Shown here piece after piece: positions 1 through 8,599 of a DNA stretch of 64,000 nucleotides. Positions within the stretch are counted from its first letter, which is position 1, and each line of letters begins with the position of its first letter. The stretch comes from JABDJX01 sp039942715 (GTDB taxonomy: Bacteria > Pseudomonadota > Alphaproteobacteria > Rhodobacterales > Rhodobacteraceae), in NCBI GenBank assembly GCA_039942715.1, contig JBDVBY010000001.1:620001-684000 (forward strand), in the 5' to 3' direction. The notes under the pieces are model-generated. The model did not search any database. It was given only the letters and a program-made list of their open reading frames with translations, and was not told the DNA's origin. The translations under genes and the position numbers were made by a program.

Positions 1-1283
1 GCCACAGAACCGTCTTTGCGATTGATCAGTTCCCAGTCCTCGTCGTTCTCGACAGCCTTCAGAAAAGCGTCGGTGACGCGGATAGAGTTGTTTGAGTTCT
101 GCCCGGAAACGCTTGAATAGGCTTCAGAATCCCAGTCAGTGTCATACGTCGGGAACTCGATGCTTGTGTGACCTTGGCGGGCATAATCCAACACGCGTTT
201 GATATACGTCTCGGGGATCGCCACCTTCTTGGCATCGCGGATCGCGGCCTTCAGCGTCTCGTTCGCGCTTGGGTCATAAGCGTCTGCTTCTGCACCATCC
301 CATGTGCGGATCGCGGCAAAGATGCTGTTCAGCTTTTGCTCGTGCATTTTCGAGCCAGCAACGATCGACGCCACTTTCTGCTCTTCCAGCACCTTCCAGT
401 TGATGAACTCCTGGATATCCGGGTGATCCGCATCCACGATCACCATCTTGGCCGCGCGGCGCGTTGTGCCGCCCGACTTGATCGCGCCAGCTGCGCGATC
501 ACCGATTTTCAAAAAGCCCATCAGGCCGGAGGATTTACCTCCACCTGACAGGCTTTCCCCCTCACCACGGAGATGGGAGAAATTGGTCCCCGTGCCACTT
601 CCATACTTGAACAGGCGCGCTTCACGCACCCAAAGGTCCATAATGCCGCCTTCATTGACCAGATCATCGGCGCAAGACTGAATGAAACATGCGTGCGGCT
701 GCGGATGCTCGTAAGAGCTTGCCGATTTGGTCAGCTTGCCGGTCTTGTAGTCGACGTAGTGGTGCCCCTGAGATGGCCCGTCGATGCCGTAGGCCCAGTG
801 CAGGCCTGTGTTGAACCACTGCGGGCTGTTGGGCGCTGCACGCTGTGTGGCGAGCATATAGCGCATCTCATCAAAGTAAGCGCGCGCGTCTTTCTCGGTG
901 GTAAAATAACCACCCTTCCAGCCCCAGTAAGCCCAAGCGCCCGCGAGACGGTCAAATACTTGACGCGCGGAAATTTCACCGCCAATACGTTCGTCTTCGG
1001 GCAGCTTGGCAAGCGCTTTCTCATCTGCAACAGAGCGCCACAGGAATTCAGGAACGCCTTTTTCTTTTACCTTTTTCAGAACCGCCGGTACGCCTGCTTT
1101 GCGGAAATACTTCTGCGCAATAACGTCAGACGCGACCTGGCTCCAGCCTGCCGGAATTTCCACGTCGTCAAGCTTGAACACAATAGTACCGTCGGGATTG
1201 CGAATTTCCGACGTGGCTGTTGTGAATTCCAAGCTTGCGTAAGCGTCTTTACCGGCTTTGGTAAAAGTGCGTTCAATTTTCAT
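1..1283 (-). CDS. nrdJ: Adenosylcobalamin-dependent ribonucleotide reductase, N-terminal part (cut by window edge)
   Basis: Class II ribonucleotide reductase, which makes deoxynucleotides without oxygen using B12. Only the first 427 codons are inside the window; the 3' end lies beyond base 1. The frame is open without interruption from MKIERTFTKAG at 1283. Recognisable blocks include APNSPQWFNTGLHWAYGI, FKYGSGTGTNFSHLRG and SGGGKSSGLMGFLKIGDRAAGAIKSGG, written here only as landmarks of the NrdJ family and lying in the substrate-binding half. The start is preceded by a GGGGCAGAAG ribosome-binding region. The long leader upstream carries a strong hairpin and an NrdR-like box, listed separately. 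Family assignment is firm; I inferred it from motif memory, not from a search. Confidence 0.93.
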   Translation of the reverse strand, partial: MKIERTFTKAGKDAYASLEFTTATSEIRNPDGTIVFKLDDVEIPAGWSQVASDVIAQKYFRKAGVPAVLKKVKEKGVPEFLWRSVADEKALAKLPEDERIGGEISARQVFDRLAGAWAYWGWKGGYFTTEKDARAYFDEMRYMLATQRAAPNSPQWFNTGLHWAYGIDGPSQGHHYVDYKTGKLTKSASSYEHPQPHACFIQSCADDLVNEGGIMDLWVREARLFKYGSGTGTNFSHLRGEGESLSGGGKSSGLMGFLKIGDRAAGAIKSGGTTRRAAKMVIVDADHPDIQEFINWKVLEEQKVASIVAGSKMHEQKLNSIFAAIRTWDGAEADAYDPSANETLKAAIRDAKKVAIPETYIKRVLDYARQGHTSIEFPTYDTDWDSEAYSSVSGQNSNNSIRVTDAFLKAVENDEDWELINRKDGSV

Positions 1284-1326
1284 CGACTTCTGCCCCGTTT
1301 TTTCGTCGACCCGTCATTGCAGGCCG

Positions 1327-1365
1327 CATAAAGTGTTTTTCGTGTCGGACACGAAGCACTTTATG
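1327..1365 (-). promoter_or_regulatory. Strong two-part hairpin in the nrdJ leader
   Basis: The outer arms CATAAAGTG (1327-1335) and CACTTTATG (1357-1365) are perfect 9-base complements. Inside them sits an 8-base inner palindrome, TTCGTGTC against GACACGAA around a single central base, read on the minus strand. The element lies 44 to 82 bases upstream of the nrdJ start, inside any transcript that begins further upstream. There is no T-run behind it, so it is not a standard terminator. It could be an RNA structure controlling nrdJ translation or stability, or a protein-binding site. Confidence 0.55.
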
Positions 1366-1488
1366 ATTTAAAAACTGAGCGAAAACGCGCAAATCCTCCC
1401 TGTCCGCTGACACCACGTGCCACCGATCAAGTCCCAGTTCCTCTTTAGTCGAGGGCCATAGGTTTGAGTTTTGTCCCGCCGTTCGCCT

Positions 1489-1504
1489 GCACTAAATCTA
1501 GTGG
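1489..1504 (-). promoter_or_regulatory. Candidate NrdR box upstream of nrdJ
   Basis: GCACTAAATCTAGTGG has CACTA/TAGTG arms and matches most positions of the known 16-bp NrdR box (ACACWATATATWGTGT type). NrdR boxes normally occur as two copies about three helical turns apart. A second palindrome, ACTTGCAGCAAGT at 1525-1537, is nearby, but its sequence fits the consensus poorly and its centre is about 34 bases away. The call is therefore tentative. Confidence 0.4.
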
Positions 1505-2025
1505 TGCCGCATCCAACCCGCACAACTTGCAGCAAGTATCACGGCATCGTCAACAGTATTTTTATCGATTTACTCGCTTGACCTCGCCAATTTCGGTAGC
1601 CCGCACGCCTTCCCTGATTCCGCCGCGGAACACTGCCCGAAAAAATTCGCTGCAAAGCGAATACGTTGCGGGTTTTTCCTCAGAAACAAGATGAACGCCA
1701 TCGGCCAAATCCACACCGAAAATTTTTTACATCAGGTGCATTCTACCACCGCTCCTTGTGGTCAGATCGCAACATGGATCAATATCTAGTGGACACAATG
1801 CGTCAGAAACCAGAATCGACCCAAGATATGCGCACACTACAAATGGGCTTCTTGGTAAAATATCTCGGTGGGGTATTGGCAAACGGCCAAGGGCGCCCCG
1901 AGCCTCTATAAGGCGCTGTCCGTTAATGGATGCGATGCAGCCACTTTGGCGGAGCCTCAACGGCGTCGAGGGACGCATCGCTCAACTGCAACGTCTGATG
2001 ATTTTTTTCACTGGGATTTGAAAAA

Positions 2026-2102
2026 TGGTCGGGGCGGCGAGATTCGAACTCACGACCCCCTGTACCCAAAACAGGTGCGCTACCAGACTGCGCCACGCCC
2101 CG
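2026..2102 (-). tRNA. tRNA-Pro (anticodon TGG), CCA encoded
   Basis: Read on the minus strand this gives a complete 77-nt cloverleaf. The acceptor stem CGGGGCG pairs with CGCCCCG, the anticodon stem CCTGT pairs with ACAGG around loop TTTGGGT, and the T-arm carries the usual GTTCGAATC loop. The 3' CCA is encoded. The anticodon TGG reads proline codons. Confidence 0.97.
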
Positions 2103-2174
2103 ACTCGAAGCACTCTCTACCCGCGCAAAGCTCTACTGGCAATCACCCAAAGCCCGCGCATCATAATTTTTGTT

Positions 2175-2198
2175 AAAAAAATTTCGCCCCAGCGAAAT
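2175..2198 (-). terminator. Rho-independent terminator after the DUF192 gene
   Basis: On the minus strand ATTTCGC, loop TGGG, GCGAAAT is followed directly by a run of T. It starts 17 bases beyond the DUF192 stop codon and separates that gene from tRNA-Pro. Confidence 0.85.
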
Positions 2199-2214
2199 GC
2201 AGCGCGCCACAAAC

Positions 2215-2673
2215 CTAGTCGCAGCTCCAGGCAGCGTCCTCACCGATTGCCGGATGGCGCAATTGAGACCCTGCATCAATGCCCAACTGCCTGGCAAGCC
2301 CGCCGTTGATCTCAAGCACAAACTGATTGTTGTCGCCGCCCTCGATCCCGGTCAAATCCAACGGCACCGCATTCTCGTGTACCTTGGTCACAACACCAGC
2401 TTCATCCGCAAAAATCATATCCAGCGGGATCAGTGTATTTTTCATCCAAAACGTCGTTCGCTGTGGGCGCTCATAAACAAAAAGCATACCGGCACTTTTG
2501 CCCATGCTTTCGCGATTCATTAGACCCAACGAGCGTTCTGCAGGATCGTCGGCCACTTCAACGCTGAACCGGGCAGACCCCCAGTCACCGCGTACATCTA
2601 TCTGAGTGTCAGAACAGACCGCGAAAGCGGGTGATGCAAAAAACGTTAAAACCGCGGCCGTTTGAGGCGTCAC
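2215..2673 (-). CDS. DUF192 family protein, exported
   Basis: A 152-residue protein of the DUF192 family, with the family hallmarks ERSLGLMNRESM and FWMKNTLIPLDMIF around residues 45-85. The start chosen is GTG at 2673: it overlaps the stop of the upstream cold-shock gene as GTGA, which implies coupled translation. The N-terminus (TPQTAAVLTFFASPAFA) then reads as a short signal peptide ending in AFA. A longer in-frame ATG at 2709 would add an arginine-rich start and cannot be ruled out. The biochemical role of DUF192 is not established. A clear terminator follows. Confidence 0.85.
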   Translation of the reverse strand: MTPQTAAVLTFFASPAFAVCSDTQIDVRGDWGSARFSVEVADDPAERSLGLMNRESMGKSAGMLFVYERPQRTTFWMKNTLIPLDMIFADEAGVVTKVHENAVPLDLTGIEGGDNNQFVLEINGGLARQLGIDAGSQLRHPAIGEDAAWSCD

Positions 2674-3227
2674 GCGTCGTCTTCGCCATCTTGCACAGCA
2701 GATTCCCATGACGTCACCTGTGTGGCCATACGTCCACGCTTGCCATCAACGACACGTAGCGAAACCGCTTCGCCCGGTTGCAAATCAGCAAGTCCCGAGC
2801 GGCGTAGAATTTCAATGTGCAAAAACACGTCTTCGTCACGGGCAAAGACATTGGCAAAACCAAACCCTTTGGCTTTGTCGAACCATTTGACCCGTGCAGG
2901 CTCAAGCGGCAGGGACAAATCCACTGGCTCGGCAATTTCGCCACCATCATCCAGACCGATATCCATCTCTGGCATCGTGTCTGGGGGTGCAATGTTCAGA
3001 ACTTCCACAGCTTGTATGCCGCGCGCCGTTTCTTGAACAATAACTTCAATCCCCGCAGCGTCCGCTACAGAAGATTGGCCAAAGTTCCTAAGAACATTAG
3101 CATGGAGCAGTATGTCAGGACCGCCATGATCTGATACGACAAAGCCGAAGCCTTTTGACGGATCAAACCACTTTACGGTTCCAGTGACACGCGCCCCATC
3201 TTTATCGGCGTCGGTCATCTCTTGCAT
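2670..3227 (-). CDS. Double cold-shock-domain protein
   Basis: About 185 residues with two CSD folds separated by an acidic linker. The first has GTVKWFDPSKGFGFV (RNP1 motif KGFGFV) near the N-terminus; the second has ARVKWFDKAKGFGFANVFAR in the C-terminal half with DVFLH as RNP2. Such proteins bind single-stranded RNA or DNA and act as RNA chaperones. The start at 3227 is set by a GAGG ribosome-binding site; an ATG at 3272 in the same frame is possible but has no such site. The gene lies 106 bases (from this start) downstream of pdxH and overlaps the DUF192 gene by 4 bases. Confidence 0.88.
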   Translation of the reverse strand: MQEMTDADKDGARVTGTVKWFDPSKGFGFVVSDHGGPDILLHANVLRNFGQSSVADAAGIEVIVQETARGIQAVEVLNIAPPDTMPEMDIGLDDGGEIAEPVDLSLPLEPARVKWFDKAKGFGFANVFARDEDVFLHIEILRRSGLADLQPGEAVSLRVVDGKRGRMATQVTSWESAVQDGEDDA

Positions 3228-3333
3228 CATCCCTCGGGTCTTTCGCCCAATAATTGTCTCATCCTCGCGCATGCGTTAACAAAAAGGCAATGTCTAACAT
3301 GACAAAACCCGACATTATTTGTGCATTTTTTCC

Positions 3334-3939
3334 CTAAGGGTGCAGGCGTGTGGCTTTCCAACAACCATTTGTGGTGTCTCGACGCCATTGAAACCGGTCA
3401 TGAAGGCGAAAATCACCGTCTGCCCAGAACTCAATCTCAACGGGAGTGATGCGAAATCCGCCCCAAAACGGCGGACGCTTCGGACTCAACCCATGGGTTA
3501 TCCCCATTTTCGCGGCTTCAGCTACGAGTGTTTCGCGCGACGCAAGCGGCTTTGATTGCTTTGACGCCCAAGCCCCGATCCGACTTTGAAGTGCGCGCGA
3601 GTTATAATAGGCATCCGCTTGCGGCCCCTCTTCACGCGTTACCGCCCCGCGCACCCGGACTTGGCGGCGCAAGCTTTTCCAGTGCATGACAAACGCCGCT
3701 TGCGGGTTCGCGGCCAACTCCTGCCCCTTGGTGCCTTCATAGTTTGTGTAAAAGACAAAGGCATCGTCCTCGATCTCTTTGAGCAAAACCATGCGCACAT
3801 TCGGCAACCCATCTGCATCGCTTGTTGCCAAAGCAATCGCGTTGGGATCATTCGGTTCGCTTTCCTCGGCCTCCCTCAGCCAACGGCGCGCTATTTCAAT
3901 CGGGTCATCGCCCTGAAAAAGACCACTACGCTGCTTCAT
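3334..3939 (-). CDS. pdxH: Pyridoxamine 5'-phosphate oxidase
   Basis: FMN-dependent oxidase that makes pyridoxal 5'-phosphate from PNP or PMP in vitamin B6 synthesis and salvage. The 201-residue protein begins MKQRSGLFQGDDPIEIARRW, the usual alphaproteobacterial N-terminus. It contains NVRMVLLKEIEDDAFVFYTN (FMN and substrate binding), the SLRRQVRVRG segment and the family C-terminal end WKATRLHP. A GTG at 3978 would extend it by 13 residues but fits the family less well. It is divergent from fabI, leaving about 100 bases for two promoters. Confidence 0.95.
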   Translation of the reverse strand: MKQRSGLFQGDDPIEIARRWLREAEESEPNDPNAIALATSDADGLPNVRMVLLKEIEDDAFVFYTNYEGTKGQELAANPQAAFVMHWKSLRRQVRVRGAVTREEGPQADAYYNSRALQSRIGAWASKQSKPLASRETLVAEAAKMGITHGLSPKRPPFWGGFRITPVEIEFWADGDFRLHDRFQWRRDTTNGCWKATRLHP

Positions 3940-4042
3940 CCGAAAACCCCGTCTCAAAAAATTTGCGATATCGCTCACTCTTGAAGCGAAAGAGTTGATG
4001 CCATAGACCCGGACTACGGTAAATGGGCAAGGAAATCAAAAA

Positions 4043-4858
4043 ATGAGCGCAGGAATGATGCAAGGCAAACGTGGCCTGATCATGGGGCTGGCCAACGACA
4101 AATCAATCGCTTGGGGCATCGCCAAGGCCTGTGCCGAACAGGGCGCTGAGCTGGCGTTTTCCTATCAGGGCGATGCTTTGCTTAAGCGGGTAACACCACT
4201 TGCCGCGCAATTGGGGTCTGACATTGTCATTCCGTGTGATGTCGGTTCGGAAGACAGCATGGATGCGCTCTTTGCTGAACTTGAGAAAATCTGGGGCAAA
4301 CTGGATTTCGTCGTCCATGCCATCGGTTTTTCTGACAAGAACGAGCTGCGCGGACGTTACGTTGATACCAGCCGCGACAACTTCATGATGTCGATGGACA
4401 TCTCTGTCTATTCCTTCACCGCCATCGCACAGCGCGCCTCAAAGATGATGCCCGACGGCGGCTCGCTTCTGACGCTCAGCTACTACGGTGCTGAAAAAGT
4501 TATGCCACATTATAATGTTATGGGTCTGGCCAAAGCCGCCCTTGAAGCCTCGGTGCGCTATATCGCAGAAGATTTGGGACGCGACGGCATCCGCTGCAAC
4601 GCGATCAGCGCTGGCACGATCAAAACGCTGGCAGCTTCGGGGATTGGCGATTTCCGCTACATTCTGAAGTGGAACGAATACAACTCGCCGATGCGCCGCA
4701 ACGTCTCGATCGAAGATGTGGGCGGAGCCGCGATGTACCTGCTTTCGGATCTGTCTCGCGGCGTCACCGGCGAGGTGCACCATGTCGATAGTGGGTATCA
4801 CGTGGTTGGTATGAAGGCGCTCGATGCCCCTGACATGACATATACGCCAAAAGAATGA
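4043..4858 (+). CDS. fabI: Enoyl-ACP reductase (NADH)
   Basis: Last reductive step of each fatty-acid elongation cycle, using NADH. The 271-residue protein has the divergent Rossmann motif GLANDKSIAWGIA (residues 15-27) and the FabI active-site block SYYGAEKVMPHYNVMGLAK, giving Tyr147, Tyr157 and Lys164 as the expected catalytic set. An AAGGAA ribosome-binding site precedes the ATG. The stop overlaps the lysE-family start by 4 bases (ATGA), so the two are translated from one message. The SYYGAEK motif, with Y and not L after the first Tyr, marks the FabI1-like type common in alphaproteobacteria. Confidence 0.97.
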   Translation: MSAGMMQGKRGLIMGLANDKSIAWGIAKACAEQGAELAFSYQGDALLKRVTPLAAQLGSDIVIPCDVGSEDSMDALFAELEKIWGKLDFVVHAIGFSDKNELRGRYVDTSRDNFMMSMDISVYSFTAIAQRASKMMPDGGSLLTLSYYGAEKVMPHYNVMGLAKAALEASVRYIAEDLGRDGIRCNAISAGTIKTLAASGIGDFRYILKWNEYNSPMRRNVSIEDVGGAAMYLLSDLSRGVTGEVHHVDSGYHVVGMKALDAPDMTYTPKE

Positions 4859-5454
4859 GCGAACTGCTGCTGACATTTCTGGTTGTGCATACAATCATTA
4901 CCCTCAGCCCGGGACCTGCCTTGGTGGTCACGATCAAAACCGCTGTAACGCAGGGACGTGGGGCCGGCATTCAGCTGAGCCTTGGTTTGGCAACCGCTGT
5001 GACGCTTTGGGCGCTGGCCTCGCTACTTGGCTTATCTCTGTTGTTTGAAGCCGCTCCTTATTTGCAGACCGCCTTTCGCTTTATCGGCGCGCTCTATCTT
5101 GTTTGGCTTGGCGTTACCATGTGGCGGCACGCCGGAGCGCCCTTGCCTGCAACGAGACAAGAAACGAAATCAAACAGTTTCAAACTGGGCTTCATCACCG
5201 ACATGGCGAACCCTAAGGCGGTTGCCTACTTTACCGCCGTCTTTGCAACGCTTTTGCCCGCAAACATTACACTGCTCGAGGCTGCACTGCTCCTAGCCAT
5301 GATCTTTTTGATTGAGTTCGTCTGGTACAGCCTTGTAACCCTTGGTTTTTCACGTCCAAAGGTGCAGTCTATTTACCTGCGCCTAAAAACTTGGATCGAC
5401 CGCGCCTTTGGCACTATCCTTGTCGCCCTAGGCATTAAACTTGCCGCTAACTAG
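4855..5454 (+). CDS. LysE/RhtB family amino-acid exporter
   Basis: A 199-residue inner-membrane protein with about six hydrophobic segments. The N-terminal TLSPGPALVVTIKTAVTQGR block is the signature of the LysE/RhtB family, and DMANPKAVAYFTAVFATLLP is the second conserved loop. These proteins export amino acids or homoserine lactone-like metabolites. The substrate cannot be read from sequence. It overlaps fabI by 4 bases and is followed 12 bases later by the phosphoribosyltransferase gene, so it belongs to a three-gene operon. Confidence 0.9.
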   Translation: MSELLLTFLVVHTIITLSPGPALVVTIKTAVTQGRGAGIQLSLGLATAVTLWALASLLGLSLLFEAAPYLQTAFRFIGALYLVWLGVTMWRHAGAPLPATRQETKSNSFKLGFITDMANPKAVAYFTAVFATLLPANITLLEAALLLAMIFLIEFVWYSLVTLGFSRPKVQSIYLRLKTWIDRAFGTILVALGIKLAAN

Positions 5455-5466
5455 GAAACCACGCAT

Positions 5467-5970
5467 ATGACCGACCGCTTGCCCCACGAAAAAGGCTTCC
5501 ACGTCAGCTGGGATCAAATCCACCGCGATGCGCGCGCGCTTGCGTGGCGTTTGGATGGGCACGGGCCCGACGACGGGTCTTGGAAAGCGATTGTTGCAAT
5601 CACCCGTGGCGGTATGGCGCCGGCAATGATCATCGCACGCGAGCTGGATGTACGCACCGTCGATACCGTCAGCGTCAAAAGCTACGACAATCAGGCACAA
5701 TCCGAAGCGAAGATCCTCAAAAAACCAGATGACGCTTTGATGGGCGACGGCACCGGCATTCTGATCATTGATGATCTGGTTGATAGCGGCAAAACGCTGG
5801 AACTGGTCCGCGAGCTTTATCCCAACGCACACTTTGCTACCGTTTATGCAAAACCTTCAGGCGAACCTCAGGTTGATACGTTTATCACCGGCGTCAGCCA
5901 GGACACATGGATTTTCTTCCCTTGGGATATGGCGCTGCAATACGTAGAGCCTTACCGCGGCACGGACTGA
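5467..5970 (+). CDS. gpt: Xanthine(-guanine) phosphoribosyltransferase
   Basis: Purine salvage enzyme of 167 residues joining xanthine or guanine to PRPP. The PRPP-binding loop GILIIDDLVDSGKT lies at residues 97-110, and AIVAITRGGMAPAMIIAREL at 41-60 is the upstream conserved strand-loop. The C-terminal DTWIFFPWDMALQY matches the xanthine phosphoribosyltransferase type of alphaproteobacteria. AGGA precedes the ATG. It converges head-on with the hemG-like gene with no bases between the two stop codons. Confidence 0.93.
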   Translation: MTDRLPHEKGFHVSWDQIHRDARALAWRLDGHGPDDGSWKAIVAITRGGMAPAMIIARELDVRTVDTVSVKSYDNQAQSEAKILKKPDDALMGDGTGILIIDDLVDSGKTLELVRELYPNAHFATVYAKPSGEPQVDTFITGVSQDTWIFFPWDMALQYVEPYRGTD

Positions 5971-6495
5971 TTATCCGGCAACGAAGCCTTCCAGTTCTGC
6001 CCCCAAAGCCTCCCAGTCGGTGAACTCGTGTTCACTGACCGATGGGTCATAGTCTTTGCCGCGCATGATAATGTGCCGCACCACTTGCAACGCATAATAG
6101 TCATACCGACTTGTCCGGATCGCGCCAGCGATCAAAAGCGTCTTATCATGCTGAACCCCGGTGCGCATTTCCATCTCTTCGACATACTCTTGTGCTTCTT
6201 CCAACCCTTCTTCAAAAGCCGCGCTTAGACTGACCGACAACAACAATGTAGGTAAATGGGCAAGTTTCTCAGCCCGGGCGGATAAAAACATTTCAAATGG
6301 CTTTGGGTGGCGTCGTTCGTGCACGCTAGCTGCAAGAATGATGCGATCAGCACCCTCCATAGAAATATTCAGCGTCCGGTCTCCGACATCGACCAAAGAC
6401 ACCTCGTGGCCCAGTTTGGTCAACTTTTCCTTGGCAAACACGGCAATCTTACCTGTTTGCCCTTCAATTGTTGCGTAAATGATCTTAACACGCAT
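5971..6495 (-). CDS. hemG: Flavodoxin-domain protein, HemG-like (protoporphyrinogen oxidase family)
   Basis: A 174-residue flavodoxin-fold protein. The N-terminal IIYATIEGQTGKIAVFAKE is the phosphate-binding loop for FMN, followed by ILAASVHERRHPKPFEMFL, the HemG-type second loop that replaces the usual flavodoxin pattern. HemG oxidises protoporphyrinogen IX during haem synthesis at the inner membrane; the assignment is by similarity and could instead be a related flavodoxin. The C-terminal GKDYDPSVSEHEFTDWEAL resembles HemG. A GGAGAAG ribosome-binding site fixes the start. Transcribed divergently from the foldase gene. Confidence 0.8.
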   Translation of the reverse strand: MRVKIIYATIEGQTGKIAVFAKEKLTKLGHEVSLVDVGDRTLNISMEGADRIILAASVHERRHPKPFEMFLSARAEKLAHLPTLLLSVSLSAAFEEGLEEAQEYVEEMEMRTGVQHDKTLLIAGAIRTSRYDYYALQVVRHIIMRGKDYDPSVSEHEFTDWEALGAELEGFVAG

Positions 6496-6736
6496 GCTGC
6501 TTCTCCATTTCGTCTATGTGACGTTGGCAATCGCAAATGAGTAAACCTCAGTTTTAGGGCGCGGGCCTTGTCTCAGATCAAGACTCCCGAAAATAGGCGA
6601 CTGTGTCCGCCTTAGGTATTTGCACAAAACTTGGTGAGCCGGTCGATCAACAGATCGCCCGCTCTTGCCCTGCCTATGCCCCTTGGTTAGGAATGCGCGA
6701 CGCACTCTCAGACGTGAAAAAAAGGGCATTCCAGCA

Positions 6737-8599
6737 ATGGCGAAGAAAAAGGTAATGAACACGGTTTCAACAGGCCTGCTGGTCTTGTTGATGCTGGGAC
6801 TGGCCGGGTTTGGCCTGACCGACTTCGGCGGCTCGGTGCGCAATGCCGCAACGGTTGGCAATGCCGAAATCACTACCAACGATTTTTCCCGCGCCTATGA
6901 AGGGCAGATTAACAATTTCCAACGCCAAACGGGCCAACGCCTGACTCCGCAACAGGCTAGCGCCTTTGGGCTGGAGCGCGCAGCCTTGGCCCAGCTTGTG
7001 GCCGACGCCGCCCTTGAGAACGAAGCGATGGAAATTGGCATTTCGGTTGGCGACGAAAACGTTGGTGCTGAGATTCAGCAAAGTCCGGCTTTCCAAGGCC
7101 TTTCCGGCGATTTTGATCGATCCACCTATGAACTGGCGCTGCAGCAAAATGGCCTGAGCGTGTCCGACTTTGAAGCCCGCGTGCGCAGCGACATTTCTGA
7201 AGGGTTGTTGCGCAGCGCAGTGGCTGGCGGCATCGAAACACCCAGCATCTTTGTCGACACGCTCTTCAACTATGCACGCGAAACCCGCGACGTCACTTGG
7301 GCGCGTTTGACGAACGAAAACCTGACCGAAGACGTCCCTGCACCAACTGAGGCGCAACTGGAAGAGCACCACACCGCTAATGAGGCTGAATTCACCCAGC
7401 CCGAGACAAAATCAATTCGGTATGCATGGCTCACACCAGAAATGATCGCGGGCGACATTCAGGTGGATGAGACGCAACTGCGCGCGCTTTATGACGAACG
7501 CATCAACGAGTTCCAACTTCCCGAACGCCGCCTTGTCGAACGTCTTATCTACACAACCGAAGAGGCCGCAACCGAAGCCAAAGCTCGCCTTGATGCAGGT
7601 GACGCGACCTTTGAAGACCTTGTCGCAGAGCGCGGCCTTTCCCTTGAAAACATCGATCTGGGCGATGCCACACTGGCTGATCTTGGCGGTGCTGGCGACG
7701 CGATCTTCGCACTCACCGAACCCGGCGTTGCAGGGCCCTTGCCGTCTAACCTTGGCCCTGCCCTTTACCGCATGAACGGCATTCTGGCCGCGCAGGAAAC
7801 CACCTTTGAAGAGGCCCGCGACGATCTCCAGACCGAAGCCGCCGCCGAGCGCGCCCGCCGCATCATCTTTGACACCGTTCCACAGGTTGAGGATCTTCTG
7901 GCAGGTGGCGCTGATCCGGCCTTGCTGGCAGAGCGCACGGACATGCAGGAGGGCAGAATCGAGTGGAACGTCGACGTCTTTGAAGGCATCGCCGCTTACC
8001 CCGGCTTCCGCCAATTGGCCGCCACCACAGTGGAGGGCGACTTCGCACAAGTGGTCGAGCTTGACGATGGCGGCATTGTCACGCTGACAGTGGACGGCGT
8101 CACCCCGCCAACCCTGCGCGACCTGGCTGACGTGCGCGAAGAGGTCATCGCCTCCTGGACAGTGCAAGCCACCCAAGACGCACTTGAAGCCCAAGCCGAA
8201 CGCCTTGCCCAAGGGTACCGCGACGGCCGAGAGATGGCGACGCTTGGAAGCGCTTTGTCGTTTGATCGCGCCGCCACCCGCGATCGCTTTATCGAAGGCA
8301 CACCGCCAAACTTCACCGAGACTCTGTTTGAAATGGAGCCCGGCGAATTGCGCGTGCTGGCCGCCGACGGGGACGCCTGGATCCTTCGCCTTGAAACAAT
8401 CAACGCCGCTGACGCCTCAGACCCAGAAGCTCAGGTTCTAAAAGACGCCTTTGCTGCACAAATGGCAGGGGAACTTGGCGGCGCAATCTCGGGCGCCTAC
8501 ACCCAAGCACTGGTCGACAACACTGGTGTTGAGATCAACCAAGCCGCAATCAACGCCGTCCTAAGCTATGGCGGCGGTGGCGGACACGGCGGTATGTAA
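6737..8599 (+). CDS. ppiD: PpiD/SurA-type peptidyl-prolyl isomerase, membrane-anchored
   Basis: A 620-residue periplasmic folding factor tethered to the inner membrane. The N-terminus has KKK, then one membrane segment (LLVLLMLGLAGFGL, about residues 14-27), then the SurA-N-like region (GNAEITTNDFSRAYEGQINN). Two parvulin-like rotamase regions follow around residues 240-370 and beyond, with weak conservation. A long, acidic helical C-terminal part ends in GGGGGHGGM. The ATG at 6737 puts the basic residues just before the membrane segment, which is why I prefer it to an upstream TTG or ATG. TAATG overlap couples it to trpE. Confidence 0.9.
   Translation: MAKKKVMNTVSTGLLVLLMLGLAGFGLTDFGGSVRNAATVGNAEITTNDFSRAYEGQINNFQRQTGQRLTPQQASAFGLERAALAQLVADAALENEAMEIGISVGDENVGAEIQQSPAFQGLSGDFDRSTYELALQQNGLSVSDFEARVRSDISEGLLRSAVAGGIETPSIFVDTLFNYARETRDVTWARLTNENLTEDVPAPTEAQLEEHHTANEAEFTQPETKSIRYAWLTPEMIAGDIQVDETQLRALYDERINEFQLPERRLVERLIYTTEEAATEAKARLDAGDATFEDLVAERGLSLENIDLGDATLADLGGAGDAIFALTEPGVAGPLPSNLGPALYRMNGILAAQETTFEEARDDLQTEAAAERARRIIFDTVPQVEDLLAGGADPALLAERTDMQEGRIEWNVDVFEGIAAYPGFRQLAATTVEGDFAQVVELDDGGIVTLTVDGVTPPTLRDLADVREEVIASWTVQATQDALEAQAERLAQGYRDGREMATLGSALSFDRAATRDRFIEGTPPNFTETLFEMEPGELRVLAADGDAWILRLETINAADASDPEAQVLKDAFAAQMAGELGGAISGAYTQALVDNTGVEINQAAINAVLSYGGGGGHGGM

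Larger units (their letters stand above)
1284..2025. other. 742-bp gap: nrdJ leader and tRNA-Pro flank, no convincing gene
   Basis: Several short open frames cross this stretch on both strands, but none has a good ribosome-binding site, a recognisable motif or a consistent codon pattern. The part next to nrdJ holds a hairpin (1327-1365) and an NrdR-like box (1489-1504), so it is probably the nrdJ promoter and 5' leader. I looked for a cobalamin riboswitch B12 box and did not find one. From about 1700 to 2020 I see nothing I can name. A small RNA gene cannot be excluded. Confidence 0.5.

Noticed and set aside
1284..2020. Several open frames and a possible cobalamin riboswitch before nrdJ
   Set aside because: The frames have no ribosome-binding site or motif. 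The B12 box and core helices of a cobalamin riboswitch are not visible.
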